Below are positions 1 to 6,522 of a stretch of DNA of 11,783 nucleotides, piece by piece. The first letter of the stretch is position 1, and each line of letters starts with the position of its first letter. The notes below the pieces were generated by a model. That model had not been told where the DNA came from. It saw nothing but the letters and a program-made list of their open reading frames with translations, and ran no database searches. The DNA lies in assembly GCF_905207935.1 (NCBI RefSeq), contig NZ_CAJLNI010000058.1, forward strand, positions 1 to 11,783, read 5' to 3'. The translations under genes were made by a program, and so were the position numbers. Origin of the DNA: an uncultured Haemophilus sp. GTDB taxonomy: Bacteria > Pseudomonadota > Gammaproteobacteria > Enterobacterales > Pasteurellaceae.

Positions 1-45
1 GCATTTAAAATTGTTTTTTTATTCTTTCCTAATGGAGTGATTATC

Positions 46-1569
46 GTGAACGCATTGAGAAAAAGCCTTATTCTGGCGACTTCTTTCGCAGCTTTAGGTG
101 TATACAACTCAGCGATGGCTGAAATGGTATATAAGCCTGTTGACCAACCTGTGGAAGCACCAAACCCTAATTTAAAAATCGAAGCAGTGAATGAAAAATT
201 TGCTGAGAAATATCCTAGCCAATTCAATTCGTGGAAAGCGACTGAAAAAGGTGACAAAATTATCTACGCCGACGAACAAGATCCTCGTTTAATCGTGTTA
301 TGGGGCGGCTATTCTTTTGCAAAAGAATATAACGCACCTCGTGGTCACGTTTATGCAGTAGAAGATGTACGTAATATTTTACGTACTGGTGCGCCCAAAA
401 ATGCAAATGATGGCCCACAACCAATGGCATGTTGGACTTGTAAAGGTCCAGACGTTCCTCGTTTAATTGCAGAATGGGGTGAAGATGGTTACTTTGGTGC
501 CAAATGGGCTAAAGGTGGACCAGAAATTGTCAACTCGATCGGTTGTGCTGACTGTCACGATACGACCTCTAAAGACTTTGCTGAAGGCAAACCTGCATTA
601 CGTATTGCTCGTCCACACGTTCTTCGTGCATTAGATCACTTAAATAATGCACTTCAAGCAAAAGCAAAAGCTGAAGGTAAAGAACAAGCTAACTTAAGCT
701 TTAACACAGCTGCTCGCACTGAAAAACGTGCTGAAATCTGTGCAAACTGTCACGTTGAATACTACTTCGCAGGCGACTTAAAACAAGTAACCTACCCGTG
801 GAACAACGGTCAAACTGTTGATGACATCGAAAAATACTACGATGATATCGGCTTCAGTGACTGGACTCACTCTCTTTCTAAAGCACCAATGTTAAAAGCG
901 CAACACCCTGACTTTGAAATTTGGTCTTTAGGTATGCACGGTAAAAACGGCGTAACTTGTATCGACTGTCACATGCCTAAAGTACAAGGTAAAGACGGTA
1001 AAGTTTACACCGACCACCAAATCCAAAACCCATTCGATGCATTTGATACCACATGTGCAAACTGTCACGATCAAAGCAAAGAAAAACTTAAAGACATCGT
1101 TGCTTCACGTAAAAAAGAAGTGAAAGATGTAATGGGTCGTTTAGAAGATCAAGTTGTTCGTGCTCACTTTGAAGCGAAAGCAGCATGGGATGCTGGTGCA
1201 ACTAAAGAAGAAATGGAACCTGCTTTAATGGATATCCGTCACGCTCAATGGCGTTGGGACTACGCAGCAGCAAGTCACGGTGGTCACATGCACGCACCTG
1301 ATGTAATGCTTCGTGTATTAGGTTCTGGTATCGACAAAGCAGCGGATGCACGTGCTAAACTTGCAGCAATCTTAACTAAACATGGCGTGAAAACTCCGGT
1401 TGAAGTACCAGATATTTCTACAGCTGATAAAGCATGGAAAGTAATGGGTATTGATATCGAGAAAGAACGTCAAGCGAAAAAAGAATTCTTAGAAACTGTT
1501 GTACCTCAATGGGTAAAAGAAGCGAAAGCCAATGGCAAATTAGCTGAAGATACCGCAACAAAACAATAA
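46..1569 (+). CDS. nrfA: Ammonia-forming cytochrome c nitrite reductase, pentaheme catalytic subunit NrfA
   Basis: Periplasmic enzyme that reduces nitrite to ammonium with six electrons during anaerobic respiration. I chose the GTG at 46 as start: GGAG at 34-37 lies 8 bases upstream, whereas the in-frame GTG at 37 overlaps that ribosome site. From this start the protein has 507 residues. It opens with a signal peptide (NALRKSLILAT..., cleavage likely after AMA near residue 25). Heme sites are CWTCK at 129-133, which is the lysine-ligated active-site heme, and CXXCH at 167, 232, 305 and 337. By comparison with E. coli NrfA, the catalytic residues are Arg113 (in LRTGAP), Tyr239 (in HVEYYF) and His287 (in KAQHP), and Glu238, Lys284 and Gln286 are calcium ligands. 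All are present, so it should be active. It is first of nrfABCD. TAAAAT at 6-11 could be a -10 box, but the rest of the promoter lies outside the window. Confidence 0.97.
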   Translation: MNALRKSLILATSFAALGVYNSAMAEMVYKPVDQPVEAPNPNLKIEAVNEKFAEKYPSQFNSWKATEKGDKIIYADEQDPRLIVLWGGYSFAKEYNAPRGHVYAVEDVRNILRTGAPKNANDGPQPMACWTCKGPDVPRLIAEWGEDGYFGAKWAKGGPEIVNSIGCADCHDTTSKDFAEGKPALRIARPHVLRALDHLNNALQAKAKAEGKEQANLSFNTAARTEKRAEICANCHVEYYFAGDLKQVTYPWNNGQTVDDIEKYYDDIGFSDWTHSLSKAPMLKAQHPDFEIWSLGMHGKNGVTCIDCHMPKVQGKDGKVYTDHQIQNPFDAFDTTCANCHDQSKEKLKDIVASRKKEVKDVMGRLEDQVVRAHFEAKAAWDAGATKEEMEPALMDIRHAQWRWDYAAASHGGHMHAPDVMLRVLGSGIDKAADARAKLAAILTKHGVKTPVEVPDISTADKAWKVMGIDIEKERQAKKEFLETVVPQWVKEAKANGKLAEDTATKQ

Positions 1570-1576
1570 AAAAAGA

Positions 1577-1585
1577 ACCGCACTT
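1577..1585 (-). repeat. DNA uptake signal sequence (USS), left arm of the nrfA-nrfB hairpin
   Basis: Perfect ACCGCACTT, the reverse complement of the Haemophilus 9-bp core. On the minus strand it reads AAAGTGCGGT followed by a T-rich tract, as in the extended signal. Confidence 0.9.
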
Positions 1586-1601
1586 TGTAACTAAAGTGTC
1601 G

Positions 1602-1610
1602 AAGTGCGGT
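1602..1610 (+). repeat. DNA uptake signal sequence (USS), right arm of the nrfA-nrfB hairpin
   Basis: Perfect AAGTGCGGT core, followed by CATTTTTAAC and a second AT stretch, matching the extended Hin-type signal. Confidence 0.9.
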
Positions 1611-1641
1611 CATTTTTAACCATATATTTGAGGTAATCAGA

Positions 1642-2307
1642 ATGAATTTAACTTCTTTAATCAGCAAATCGGCAAAATCCCTCGCATTGCTTGCAATGCT
1701 TGCGGCAATGCCAATGGCTGCAAGTGCGGAAGAGATGGCAAAAACACCTGCCTCTCAACTCACTTATGAGCCACAATTGGATAACCAACGTGACCCAAAC
1801 CAATATTGTGCGAAATGTCACAAATTTGACCAAGTTGATAAAAACCAAACTTTAGATCAATCTGGTGGTGAATTACACTTTGGTAAATTCCACGGCGCAC
1901 ACTTAAATCAAAAAAGCCCTAACACAGGTAAACCGATTAACTGTGTAAACTGTCACGGTAATATTTCGGAAGATCACCGTCGTGGTGCAAAAGATGTGAT
2001 GCGTTTTGATGGCGATATCTTTGGTGATAAAAAACCAATGTATACCGCGCAAGAACAAAACCAAGTTTGTTTTGCTTGTCACCAACCTGCAAAACTTCGT
2101 GAAAAACTTTGGGCGCACGATGTTCACGCAATGAAATTGCCTTGTGCAAGCTGCCACACATTACACCCGAAAGATGATGCGATGAAAGGTATTCAACCGA
2201 AAAATCGTGTGAAACTTTGTGTAGATTGCCACGGCGAACAACAAAAACGCAAAGCGGCAAAAGACACACAATCACAAACGCAATCAACCGAACAAAAGGA
2301 TAAATAA
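1642..2307 (+). CDS. nrfB: Pentaheme c-type cytochrome NrfB, electron donor to NrfA
   Basis: Small periplasmic multiheme cytochrome that carries electrons from the NrfCD quinol dehydrogenase to NrfA. The 221-residue protein begins with a signal peptide, with cleavage probably after ASA at residue 29. It has exactly five CXXCH heme sites, at residues 56, 101, 143, 168 and 193, the number expected for NrfB. Extra histidines between the sites (for example His79, His84, His87, His159, His162) can supply the distal ligands. The last 25 residues are a hydrophilic Lys/Gln/Thr/Ser tail without a heme motif. The start is well supported by GAGGT at 1630-1634, 7 bases before the ATG. Its TAA shares one base with the nrfC start, so the two are translationally coupled. 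Confidence 0.95.
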   Translation: MNLTSLISKSAKSLALLAMLAAMPMAASAEEMAKTPASQLTYEPQLDNQRDPNQYCAKCHKFDQVDKNQTLDQSGGELHFGKFHGAHLNQKSPNTGKPINCVNCHGNISEDHRRGAKDVMRFDGDIFGDKKPMYTAQEQNQVCFACHQPAKLREKLWAHDVHAMKLPCASCHTLHPKDDAMKGIQPKNRVKLCVDCHGEQQKRKAAKDTQSQTQSTEQKDK

Positions 2308-2984
2308 TGACAGCTTGTTCACGCCGAAACTTTGTTTCCGGCATGGGGGCATTAATCCTTATGACGGGAACATCAGTTACCTCTTTAGCGAAAGAGGAAA
2401 AGGCGGATAAACCGAAACGCTATGCAATGGTACACGACGAAACAGCTTGTATCGGCTGTACCGCTTGTATGGATGCTTGTCGTGAAACAAACCACGTTCC
2501 TGAAGGCGTTTCACGTTTGGAAATTCTCCGTAGCGAACCTTATGGCGAATTCCCAAATCAAGAATACGAGTTTTTCCGTCAATCTTGCCAACATTGTACA
2601 AACGCCCCTTGTGTGGCTGTTTGTCCAACCGGTGCATCATTTATCGATCCTGAAACAGGTATCGTTGATGTAACTAAAGATCTTTGCGTGGGTTGCCAAT
2701 ACTGTATCGCAGTTTGTCCTTATCGCGTACGTTTCATTCACCCAGTACACCGTACTGCGGATAAATGTAACTTCTGTCGCGATACAAACTTAGCAGCTGG
2801 CAAACAACCTGCTTGTGTAGAAGCTTGTCCAACCAAAGCATTAACCTTTGGTGATATGAATGACCCAAGCAGCGAAGTTTCCCGCAAAGTGAAAGAAAAA
2901 CCGGTTTATCGCACGAAAGTGGAATTAGGTACTCAACCAAATCTTTACCATATTCCATTCCAACACGGGGAGCCAAGAAGATGA
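2307..2984 (+). CDS. nrfC: NrfC, four-cluster [4Fe-4S] ferredoxin subunit of the nitrite reductase quinol dehydrogenase
   Basis: Electron-transfer subunit that docks on NrfD and passes electrons to NrfB on the periplasmic side. The N-terminus has a twin-arginine signal (SRRNFVSG at residues 5-12, then a hydrophobic stretch), so it should be exported folded by Tat. Sixteen cysteines fall in four groups: 48/51/54/58, 94/97/102/106, 127/130/133/137 and 154/157/170/174. This is the standard pattern of the DmsB/NrfC/PsrB family with four cubane clusters. The 225-residue length is typical. AGGA at 2297-2300 sits 6 bases before the ATG. The start overlaps the nrfB stop by one base, and the end overlaps nrfD by four (ATGA). 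Confidence 0.95.
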   Translation: MTACSRRNFVSGMGALILMTGTSVTSLAKEEKADKPKRYAMVHDETACIGCTACMDACRETNHVPEGVSRLEILRSEPYGEFPNQEYEFFRQSCQHCTNAPCVAVCPTGASFIDPETGIVDVTKDLCVGCQYCIAVCPYRVRFIHPVHRTADKCNFCRDTNLAAGKQPACVEACPTKALTFGDMNDPSSEVSRKVKEKPVYRTKVELGTQPNLYHIPFQHGEPRR

Positions 2985-3946
2985 CATTAGATTATCCTGT
3001 TCCGTTTCACACACCTAATTTGGTGTGGGATTCAACAATCGCTATCTATTTGTTCTTACTTGGTATTTCTTCCGGTGCGGTACAATTAGCGATTGCTTAT
3101 AAACGTAGTCACAAATTAGAAAATCCTAGCAAAAACTGGATTATCCGAGCGGCCGCCGTTTTAGGTTCTGTGCCAACATTAATTGGTTTAACCCTGTTAA
3201 TTTTCCACTTGGCACGTCCTTGGACATTCTGGAAATTGATGTTTAACTATCAATTCAACTCTGTAATGTCTATGGGGGTAATGTTATTCCAAGTTTATAT
3301 GCTGTTCTTGGTATGTTGGTGTGCGGTTATCTTCAAAGAAGATATCATGGCGTTCATTCAACGTTTTATGCCAAAACTTGGCTTCGTCGGTAAAATTATC
3401 AATGTATTAGAACGTTTAACTGGTCCTGTAGAAGTTATTCTCTTCATCTTAGCCGCTGTGCTAGGGGCTTATACTGGTTTCTTACTTTCAGCATTGATCA
3501 GTTACCCAATGTTGAATAACCCTGTTCTACCAGCGTTATTCCTGGCTTCTGGTACCTCTTCAGGTATCGCAGCAACCTTCTTATTTATCCTCATTGCAGG
3601 TAAATTAAAAGGTGATAGCCATGAATCACACTTCATTCATAAATTTGAAGTGCCAATTATGGTGACTGAACTTGGTTTATTAATCTGTTTCTTTGTTGGT
3701 CTACACTTCGGTGGTGGTCAGAAAGTGGTTGCATTACACAATGCACTTTCCGGCTTCTGGGGTGCAGTGTTCTGGATTGGGGTATTCTTAATTGGTATCT
3801 TAATTCCTCTACTTGCGAACCTTGCAGTAAAAGACAACTTAAAATACAACAAGAACTTTATTATCCTTGTGTCAATCTTCGACTTAATCGGGGTTCTCTG
3901 CTTACGTTACTTCATCTTGTATGCAGGACAACTTACCGTTGCGTAA
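2981..3946 (+). CDS. nrfD: NrfD, integral membrane quinol-oxidising subunit
   Basis: Membrane anchor of the NrfCD complex. The NrfD/PsrC family oxidises menaquinol or ubiquinol and hands electrons to the iron-sulfur subunit. The 321-residue protein shows about eight hydrophobic helices, near residues 20-40, 55-77, 95-117, 150-174, 185-208, 224-244, 259-283 and 292-318. Family-like features are the HLARPWTFW segment at 76-84 after the second helix and GAYTGFLLS at 162-170. There are no heme or cluster motifs, as expected. The ATG lies inside the end of nrfC, with GGGGAG at 2967-2972 upstream, so translation is coupled. It is last in the nrfABCD unit, and a strong terminator follows 20 bases after the stop. 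Confidence 0.94.
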   Translation: MTLDYPVPFHTPNLVWDSTIAIYLFLLGISSGAVQLAIAYKRSHKLENPSKNWIIRAAAVLGSVPTLIGLTLLIFHLARPWTFWKLMFNYQFNSVMSMGVMLFQVYMLFLVCWCAVIFKEDIMAFIQRFMPKLGFVGKIINVLERLTGPVEVILFILAAVLGAYTGFLLSALISYPMLNNPVLPALFLASGTSSGIAATFLFILIAGKLKGDSHESHFIHKFEVPIMVTELGLLICFFVGLHFGGGQKVVALHNALSGFWGAVFWIGVFLIGILIPLLANLAVKDNLKYNKNFIILVSIFDLIGVLCLRYFILYAGQLTVA

Positions 3947-3966
3947 GGATAAACTTCTTATTTAAT

Positions 3967-4000
3967 CAAAAGGCGTATACAATACGCCTTTTGTTTATTT
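3967..4000 (+). terminator. Rho-independent terminator after nrfD
   Basis: A perfect 12-bp stem, CAAAAGGCGTAT (3967-3978) with ATACGCCTTTTG (3982-3993), has a 3-base loop (ACA) and is followed by TTTATTT. It starts 20 bases after the nrfD stop and should end the nrfABCD transcript. Confidence 0.9.
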
Positions 4001-4009
4001 AAAAGACTA

Positions 4010-4018
4010 AAGTGCGGT
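4010..4018 (+). repeat. DNA uptake signal sequence (USS) downstream of nrfD
   Basis: Perfect AAGTGCGGT core with an A on its left and TAATTTTA on its right, a good extended Hin-type signal. It overlaps the left foot of the hairpin at 4016-4054. Confidence 0.92.
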
Positions 4019-4061
4019 TAATTTTACGTATGTTTTTCATGCTTAAAATTAACCTTATTTT
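4016..4061 (+). terminator. Long AT-rich hairpin between nrfD and nrfE, possible second terminator
   Basis: GGTTAATTTTA (4016-4026) is perfectly complementary to TAAAATTAACC (4044-4054). The pairing continues inward after one C/T mismatch as GTATG against CATGC with one G-U pair, leaving a TTTTT loop (4033-4037). TTATTTT follows. It ends only 39 bases before the nrfE start, so it could instead be a 5'-leader structure of nrfE. No convincing sigma-70 promoter is visible in 3947-4093; TTTTCA (4034) with TATTTT (4056) is a weak candidate. Confidence 0.55.
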
Positions 4062-4093
4062 GTCAAATACAACCATTAATACTGAAGAATACT

Positions 4094-5998
4094 ATGCTCC
4101 CCGAATTCGGATTTCTATCACTACTCTTCGCCACCACTGCCGCACTCTTACTTTCTATCGTGCCGCAAATTGGTATTTGGCGAAATAAACCCTCTCTCAC
4201 CAACACGGCTTGGGGATTAAGTTATTGCTTCGGTATTTTTACGAGCGTTTCAATCGGTATTCTTGCCTACTCTTTTGCAACAGATGACTTCACTTTGGAA
4301 TACGTGGCAGCGCACTCCAATTCTCAACTACCGACATTTTTTAAAGTCGCCGCCACCTGGGGCGGACATGAAGGCTCCATTTTATTTTGGCTTTTCACAT
4401 TAAGTCTTTGGTTAGTGGCTTTTGCCTTTTTCTCTCGCAAAAATGACCGCACTTTTTCTGCACAAACCCTTTCTTTACTCGGCTTAATTTGTCTTGGATT
4501 TGCTATTTTTATTTTGTTCTATTCCAATCCATTTGGACGTGCTTTTCCTGCCCCTGCGGAAGGGCGAGATCTCAATCCAATGCTGCAAGATATCGGCTTA
4601 ATTTTCCATCCACCACTGTTATATGTGGGTTATGTGGGCTTTGCTGTTAACTTTGCCATGTCCATTTCTGCCTTGATCTTTAATCATTCTGCACAAGCAA
4701 TCGCGCGTGCAATGCGAGCCTGGGTACTCGTTTCTTGGTTATTCTTAACGTTAGGCATCGTGCTCGGTGCATGGTGGGCATATTATGAATTAGGCTGGGG
4801 AGGCTGGTGGTTCTGGGACCCAGTAGAAAACGCCTCACTAATGCCGTGGTTATTAGGCCTTGCGCTTTTACACAGCTTAATGGTGACTGAAAAACAAGGT
4901 GCTTTCAGCTATTGGACAACACTCTTTTCCCTACTCGCTTTTGCATTCAGCGTATTAGGCACATTTATTGTCCGCTCAGGCGCATTAACATCAGTTCACG
5001 CTTTTGCCTTGGATAGTTCTCGCGGTTATGTGTTATTACTTATTTTCTTCTTACTAACTGTTGGTTCTTTGAGCTTATTTGCCCTACGCACAAATACCAA
5101 TGAAAGTGCGGTCAAATTTCCGCTTATTTCTAAAACCGGAGCGATTTTAGGCTTAAACATCGTATTGACCGTGGCAACCGTCAGCACATTCTTAGGCACT
5201 TTCTATCCAATGCTATTCCAAGCCATGAGTTGGGGCAGTATTTCCGTGGGCGCGCCTTACTTTAATAGTATTTTCTTGCCATTGCTCACGTTAGTGCTTT
5301 TTGCCATGGCGGGCACTCTTTGCTTAGGCTGGTTTAAAGCCGATAAGAAACACTTTTTCAAACGCTTGTTATTACTTATTCCCGCTGCAGTAATTGCTTA
5401 TGGCATGATTTGGAACGCGTTGCAAAATGATGACGCATTACGTTTCCATTTCTTTGCTTATGTATTACTTACCCTCGCTATTTGGGTATTATTCGTCACC
5501 TTATGGCAAAATTGGACAAAAGTAAGACTTGCCTATTTCGGGATGATTCTTGCACACTGCGGCGTGGCGATTGCCACAATGGGTGCCGTAATGAGTAGTT
5601 ACTTTGGTAGTGAATTAGGTGTTAGACTCGCACCACAACAAAGCCAGCAATTAGGTCAATTTGAATTCCATTATGATCGTTTTTCCAATGAAATTGGACC
5701 AAACTTTACCGCTGAAGTTGCTTTCTTTAACGTGTCAAAACAAGGCAAACCTTACGCTGAAATTGTACCTGAACGCCGCTATTACGACGTTCGTACCATG
5801 ACCATGAGTGAAGTGGGTTTAGATGCTGGTCTTTGGGGCGATTTATATATTGTGATGGGTGATAACTTGGGCAACGGTGAATTCACGTTCCGCTTGCATT
5901 ATAAACCGCTTATTCGCTGGTTATGGCTCGGAGGCATTTTAATGGCACTTGGCGCATTATGTTCAGCCATCAATTTGAAGAGAAAACGCGATGAATAA
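4094..5998 (+). CDS. nrfE: Cytochrome c haem lyase subunit, CcmF/NrfE family
   Basis: Multi-spanning inner-membrane protein that, with NrfF and NrfG, attaches haem to apocytochrome on the periplasmic side. Next to nrfABCD it is probably dedicated to the CWTCK site of NrfA (inference). Family marks are WGGHEGSILFW at 89-99, FHPPLLYVGYVGF at 171-183 and the tryptophan-rich WWD haem-handling segment at 226-252 (GWGGWWFWDPVENASLMPW). RSGALTSVHAFA follows at 294-305. Conserved candidate haem-ligand histidines are His172, His260 and His302. The 634-residue length matches full CcmF (about 650) better than the shorter E. coli NrfE (about 552), and a soluble periplasmic region lies between the last helices. 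GAAGA at 4084-4088 serves as ribosome site. The end overlaps the next gene by 8 bases. A general CcmF role cannot be excluded. Confidence 0.9.
   Translation: MLPEFGFLSLLFATTAALLLSIVPQIGIWRNKPSLTNTAWGLSYCFGIFTSVSIGILAYSFATDDFTLEYVAAHSNSQLPTFFKVAATWGGHEGSILFWLFTLSLWLVAFAFFSRKNDRTFSAQTLSLLGLICLGFAIFILFYSNPFGRAFPAPAEGRDLNPMLQDIGLIFHPPLLYVGYVGFAVNFAMSISALIFNHSAQAIARAMRAWVLVSWLFLTLGIVLGAWWAYYELGWGGWWFWDPVENASLMPWLLGLALLHSLMVTEKQGAFSYWTTLFSLLAFAFSVLGTFIVRSGALTSVHAFALDSSRGYVLLLIFFLLTVGSLSLFALRTNTNESAVKFPLISKTGAILGLNIVLTVATVSTFLGTFYPMLFQAMSWGSISVGAPYFNSIFLPLLTLVLFAMAGTLCLGWFKADKKHFFKRLLLLIPAAVIAYGMIWNALQNDDALRFHFFAYVLLTLAIWVLFVTLWQNWTKVRLAYFGMILAHCGVAIATMGAVMSSYFGSELGVRLAPQQSQQLGQFEFHYDRFSNEIGPNFTAEVAFFNVSKQGKPYAEIVPERRYYDVRTMTMSEVGLDAGLWGDLYIVMGDNLGNGEFTFRLHYKPLIRWLWLGGILMALGALCSAINLKRKRDE
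4446..4454 (-). repeat. DNA uptake signal sequence (USS) inside nrfE
   Basis: Perfect ACCGCACTT core. The minus strand reads AAAAGTGCGGTCATTTTT, a good extended signal. In the nrfE frame it codes for the Asp-Arg-Thr-Phe of a loop near residue 118. Confidence 0.9.
5104..5112 (+). repeat. DNA uptake signal sequence (USS) inside nrfE
   Basis: Perfect AAGTGCGGT core followed by CAAATTT. It encodes the Ser-Ala-Val-Lys part of a hydrophilic loop (ESAVKFP), the same short peptide that another USS gives in the nrfF-nrfG fusion. Confidence 0.9.
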
Positions 5999-6521
5999 AA
6001 AGTTTATTTTGTTTTTACCACTGATTTTATTATTGAGCGTTTGCTTACTGCTTTTTGTTGGTTTGCATAAAGATCCAAAACAAATTGCCTCTGCACTCAT
6101 TAATAAGCCCGTGCCGGAATTCTATCAAGCAAATCTACTTGAACCGAGTCAAATCGTCAGCCCAAGAAATTTCCCAAAGAAACCTTTCCTGCTTAATGTG
6201 TGGGGAAGTTGGTGTGGCTATTGCCAACAAGAACACCCTCTCTTGATGGAAATTTCAAAAGACGTGCCCATTGTGGGCATCGACTATCGTGACAAACCAC
6301 AAAATGGTATTGCGATGCTCGAACGCATGGGCAATCCATTTATACTCACTATTGACGATAGCCGTGGTGAATTTGCGATGCAATTAGGCGTAGATGGTGC
6401 ACCAGAGACCTATATTGTCGATGAACACGGCATGATCCGTTATCGTCATTCTGGCTATATGGATCGTGAAACGTGGCTTACCGAAATCAAACCAAAACTT
6501 GATGAATTAACAAAAAAGTAA
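5991..6521 (+). CDS. dsbE: Periplasmic thioredoxin-like thiol:disulfide protein, DsbE/CcmG/NrfX type
   Basis: Membrane-anchored periplasmic reductant that keeps the cysteines of apocytochrome heme sites reduced before haem attachment. The 176-residue protein has one N-terminal membrane helix (about 5-25), then a thioredoxin fold. The active site is WCGYC (Cys75, Cys78) within NVWGSWCGYCQQEHP, and the cis-proline loop is GVDGAPET (Pro138). The acidic GVDGAPET loop and the length fit CcmG/DsbE rather than ordinary thioredoxin. It starts inside the end of nrfE, with an 8-base overlap, and ends one base before the next gene, so all are co-translated. In Haemophilus a gene in this place is sometimes called nrfX. 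Dedication to NrfA is inferred from position only. Confidence 0.9.
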   Translation: MNKKFILFLPLILLLSVCLLLFVGLHKDPKQIASALINKPVPEFYQANLLEPSQIVSPRNFPKKPFLLNVWGSWCGYCQQEHPLLMEISKDVPIVGIDYRDKPQNGIAMLERMGNPFILTIDDSRGEFAMQLGVDGAPETYIVDEHGMIRYRHSGYMDRETWLTEIKPKLDELTKK

Positions 6522-6522
6522 A

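Larger units (their letters stand above)
1577..1616 (+). terminator. Intercistronic hairpin made of two facing uptake signals, between nrfA and nrfB
   Basis: ACCGCACTT at 1577-1585 pairs perfectly with AAGTGCGGT at 1602-1610, and CATTTTT follows. This is a typical Pasteurellaceae arrangement in which inverted uptake signals double as an intrinsic terminator. A7 on the left side could let it act on the other strand too. A smaller hairpin, CACTTT (1581-1586) with AAAGTG (1593-1598), shares the left arm and excludes the larger one. Since nrfB follows with no clear promoter, partial read-through is likely, giving more nrfA than nrfBCD message (inference). Confidence 0.75.

Noticed and set aside
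1657..2976. Several open frames of 60-135 codons on the minus strand and in another plus frame across nrfB and nrfC
   Set aside because: They lie wholly inside genes with clear heme or cluster motifs, lack ribosome sites, and code for Cys/His-rich nonsense that mirrors the real genes.
129..4020. Tat-exported NrfC and the CWTCK motif in NrfA as novelties
   Set aside because: Both are normal features of the Nrf system in Gammaproteobacteria.
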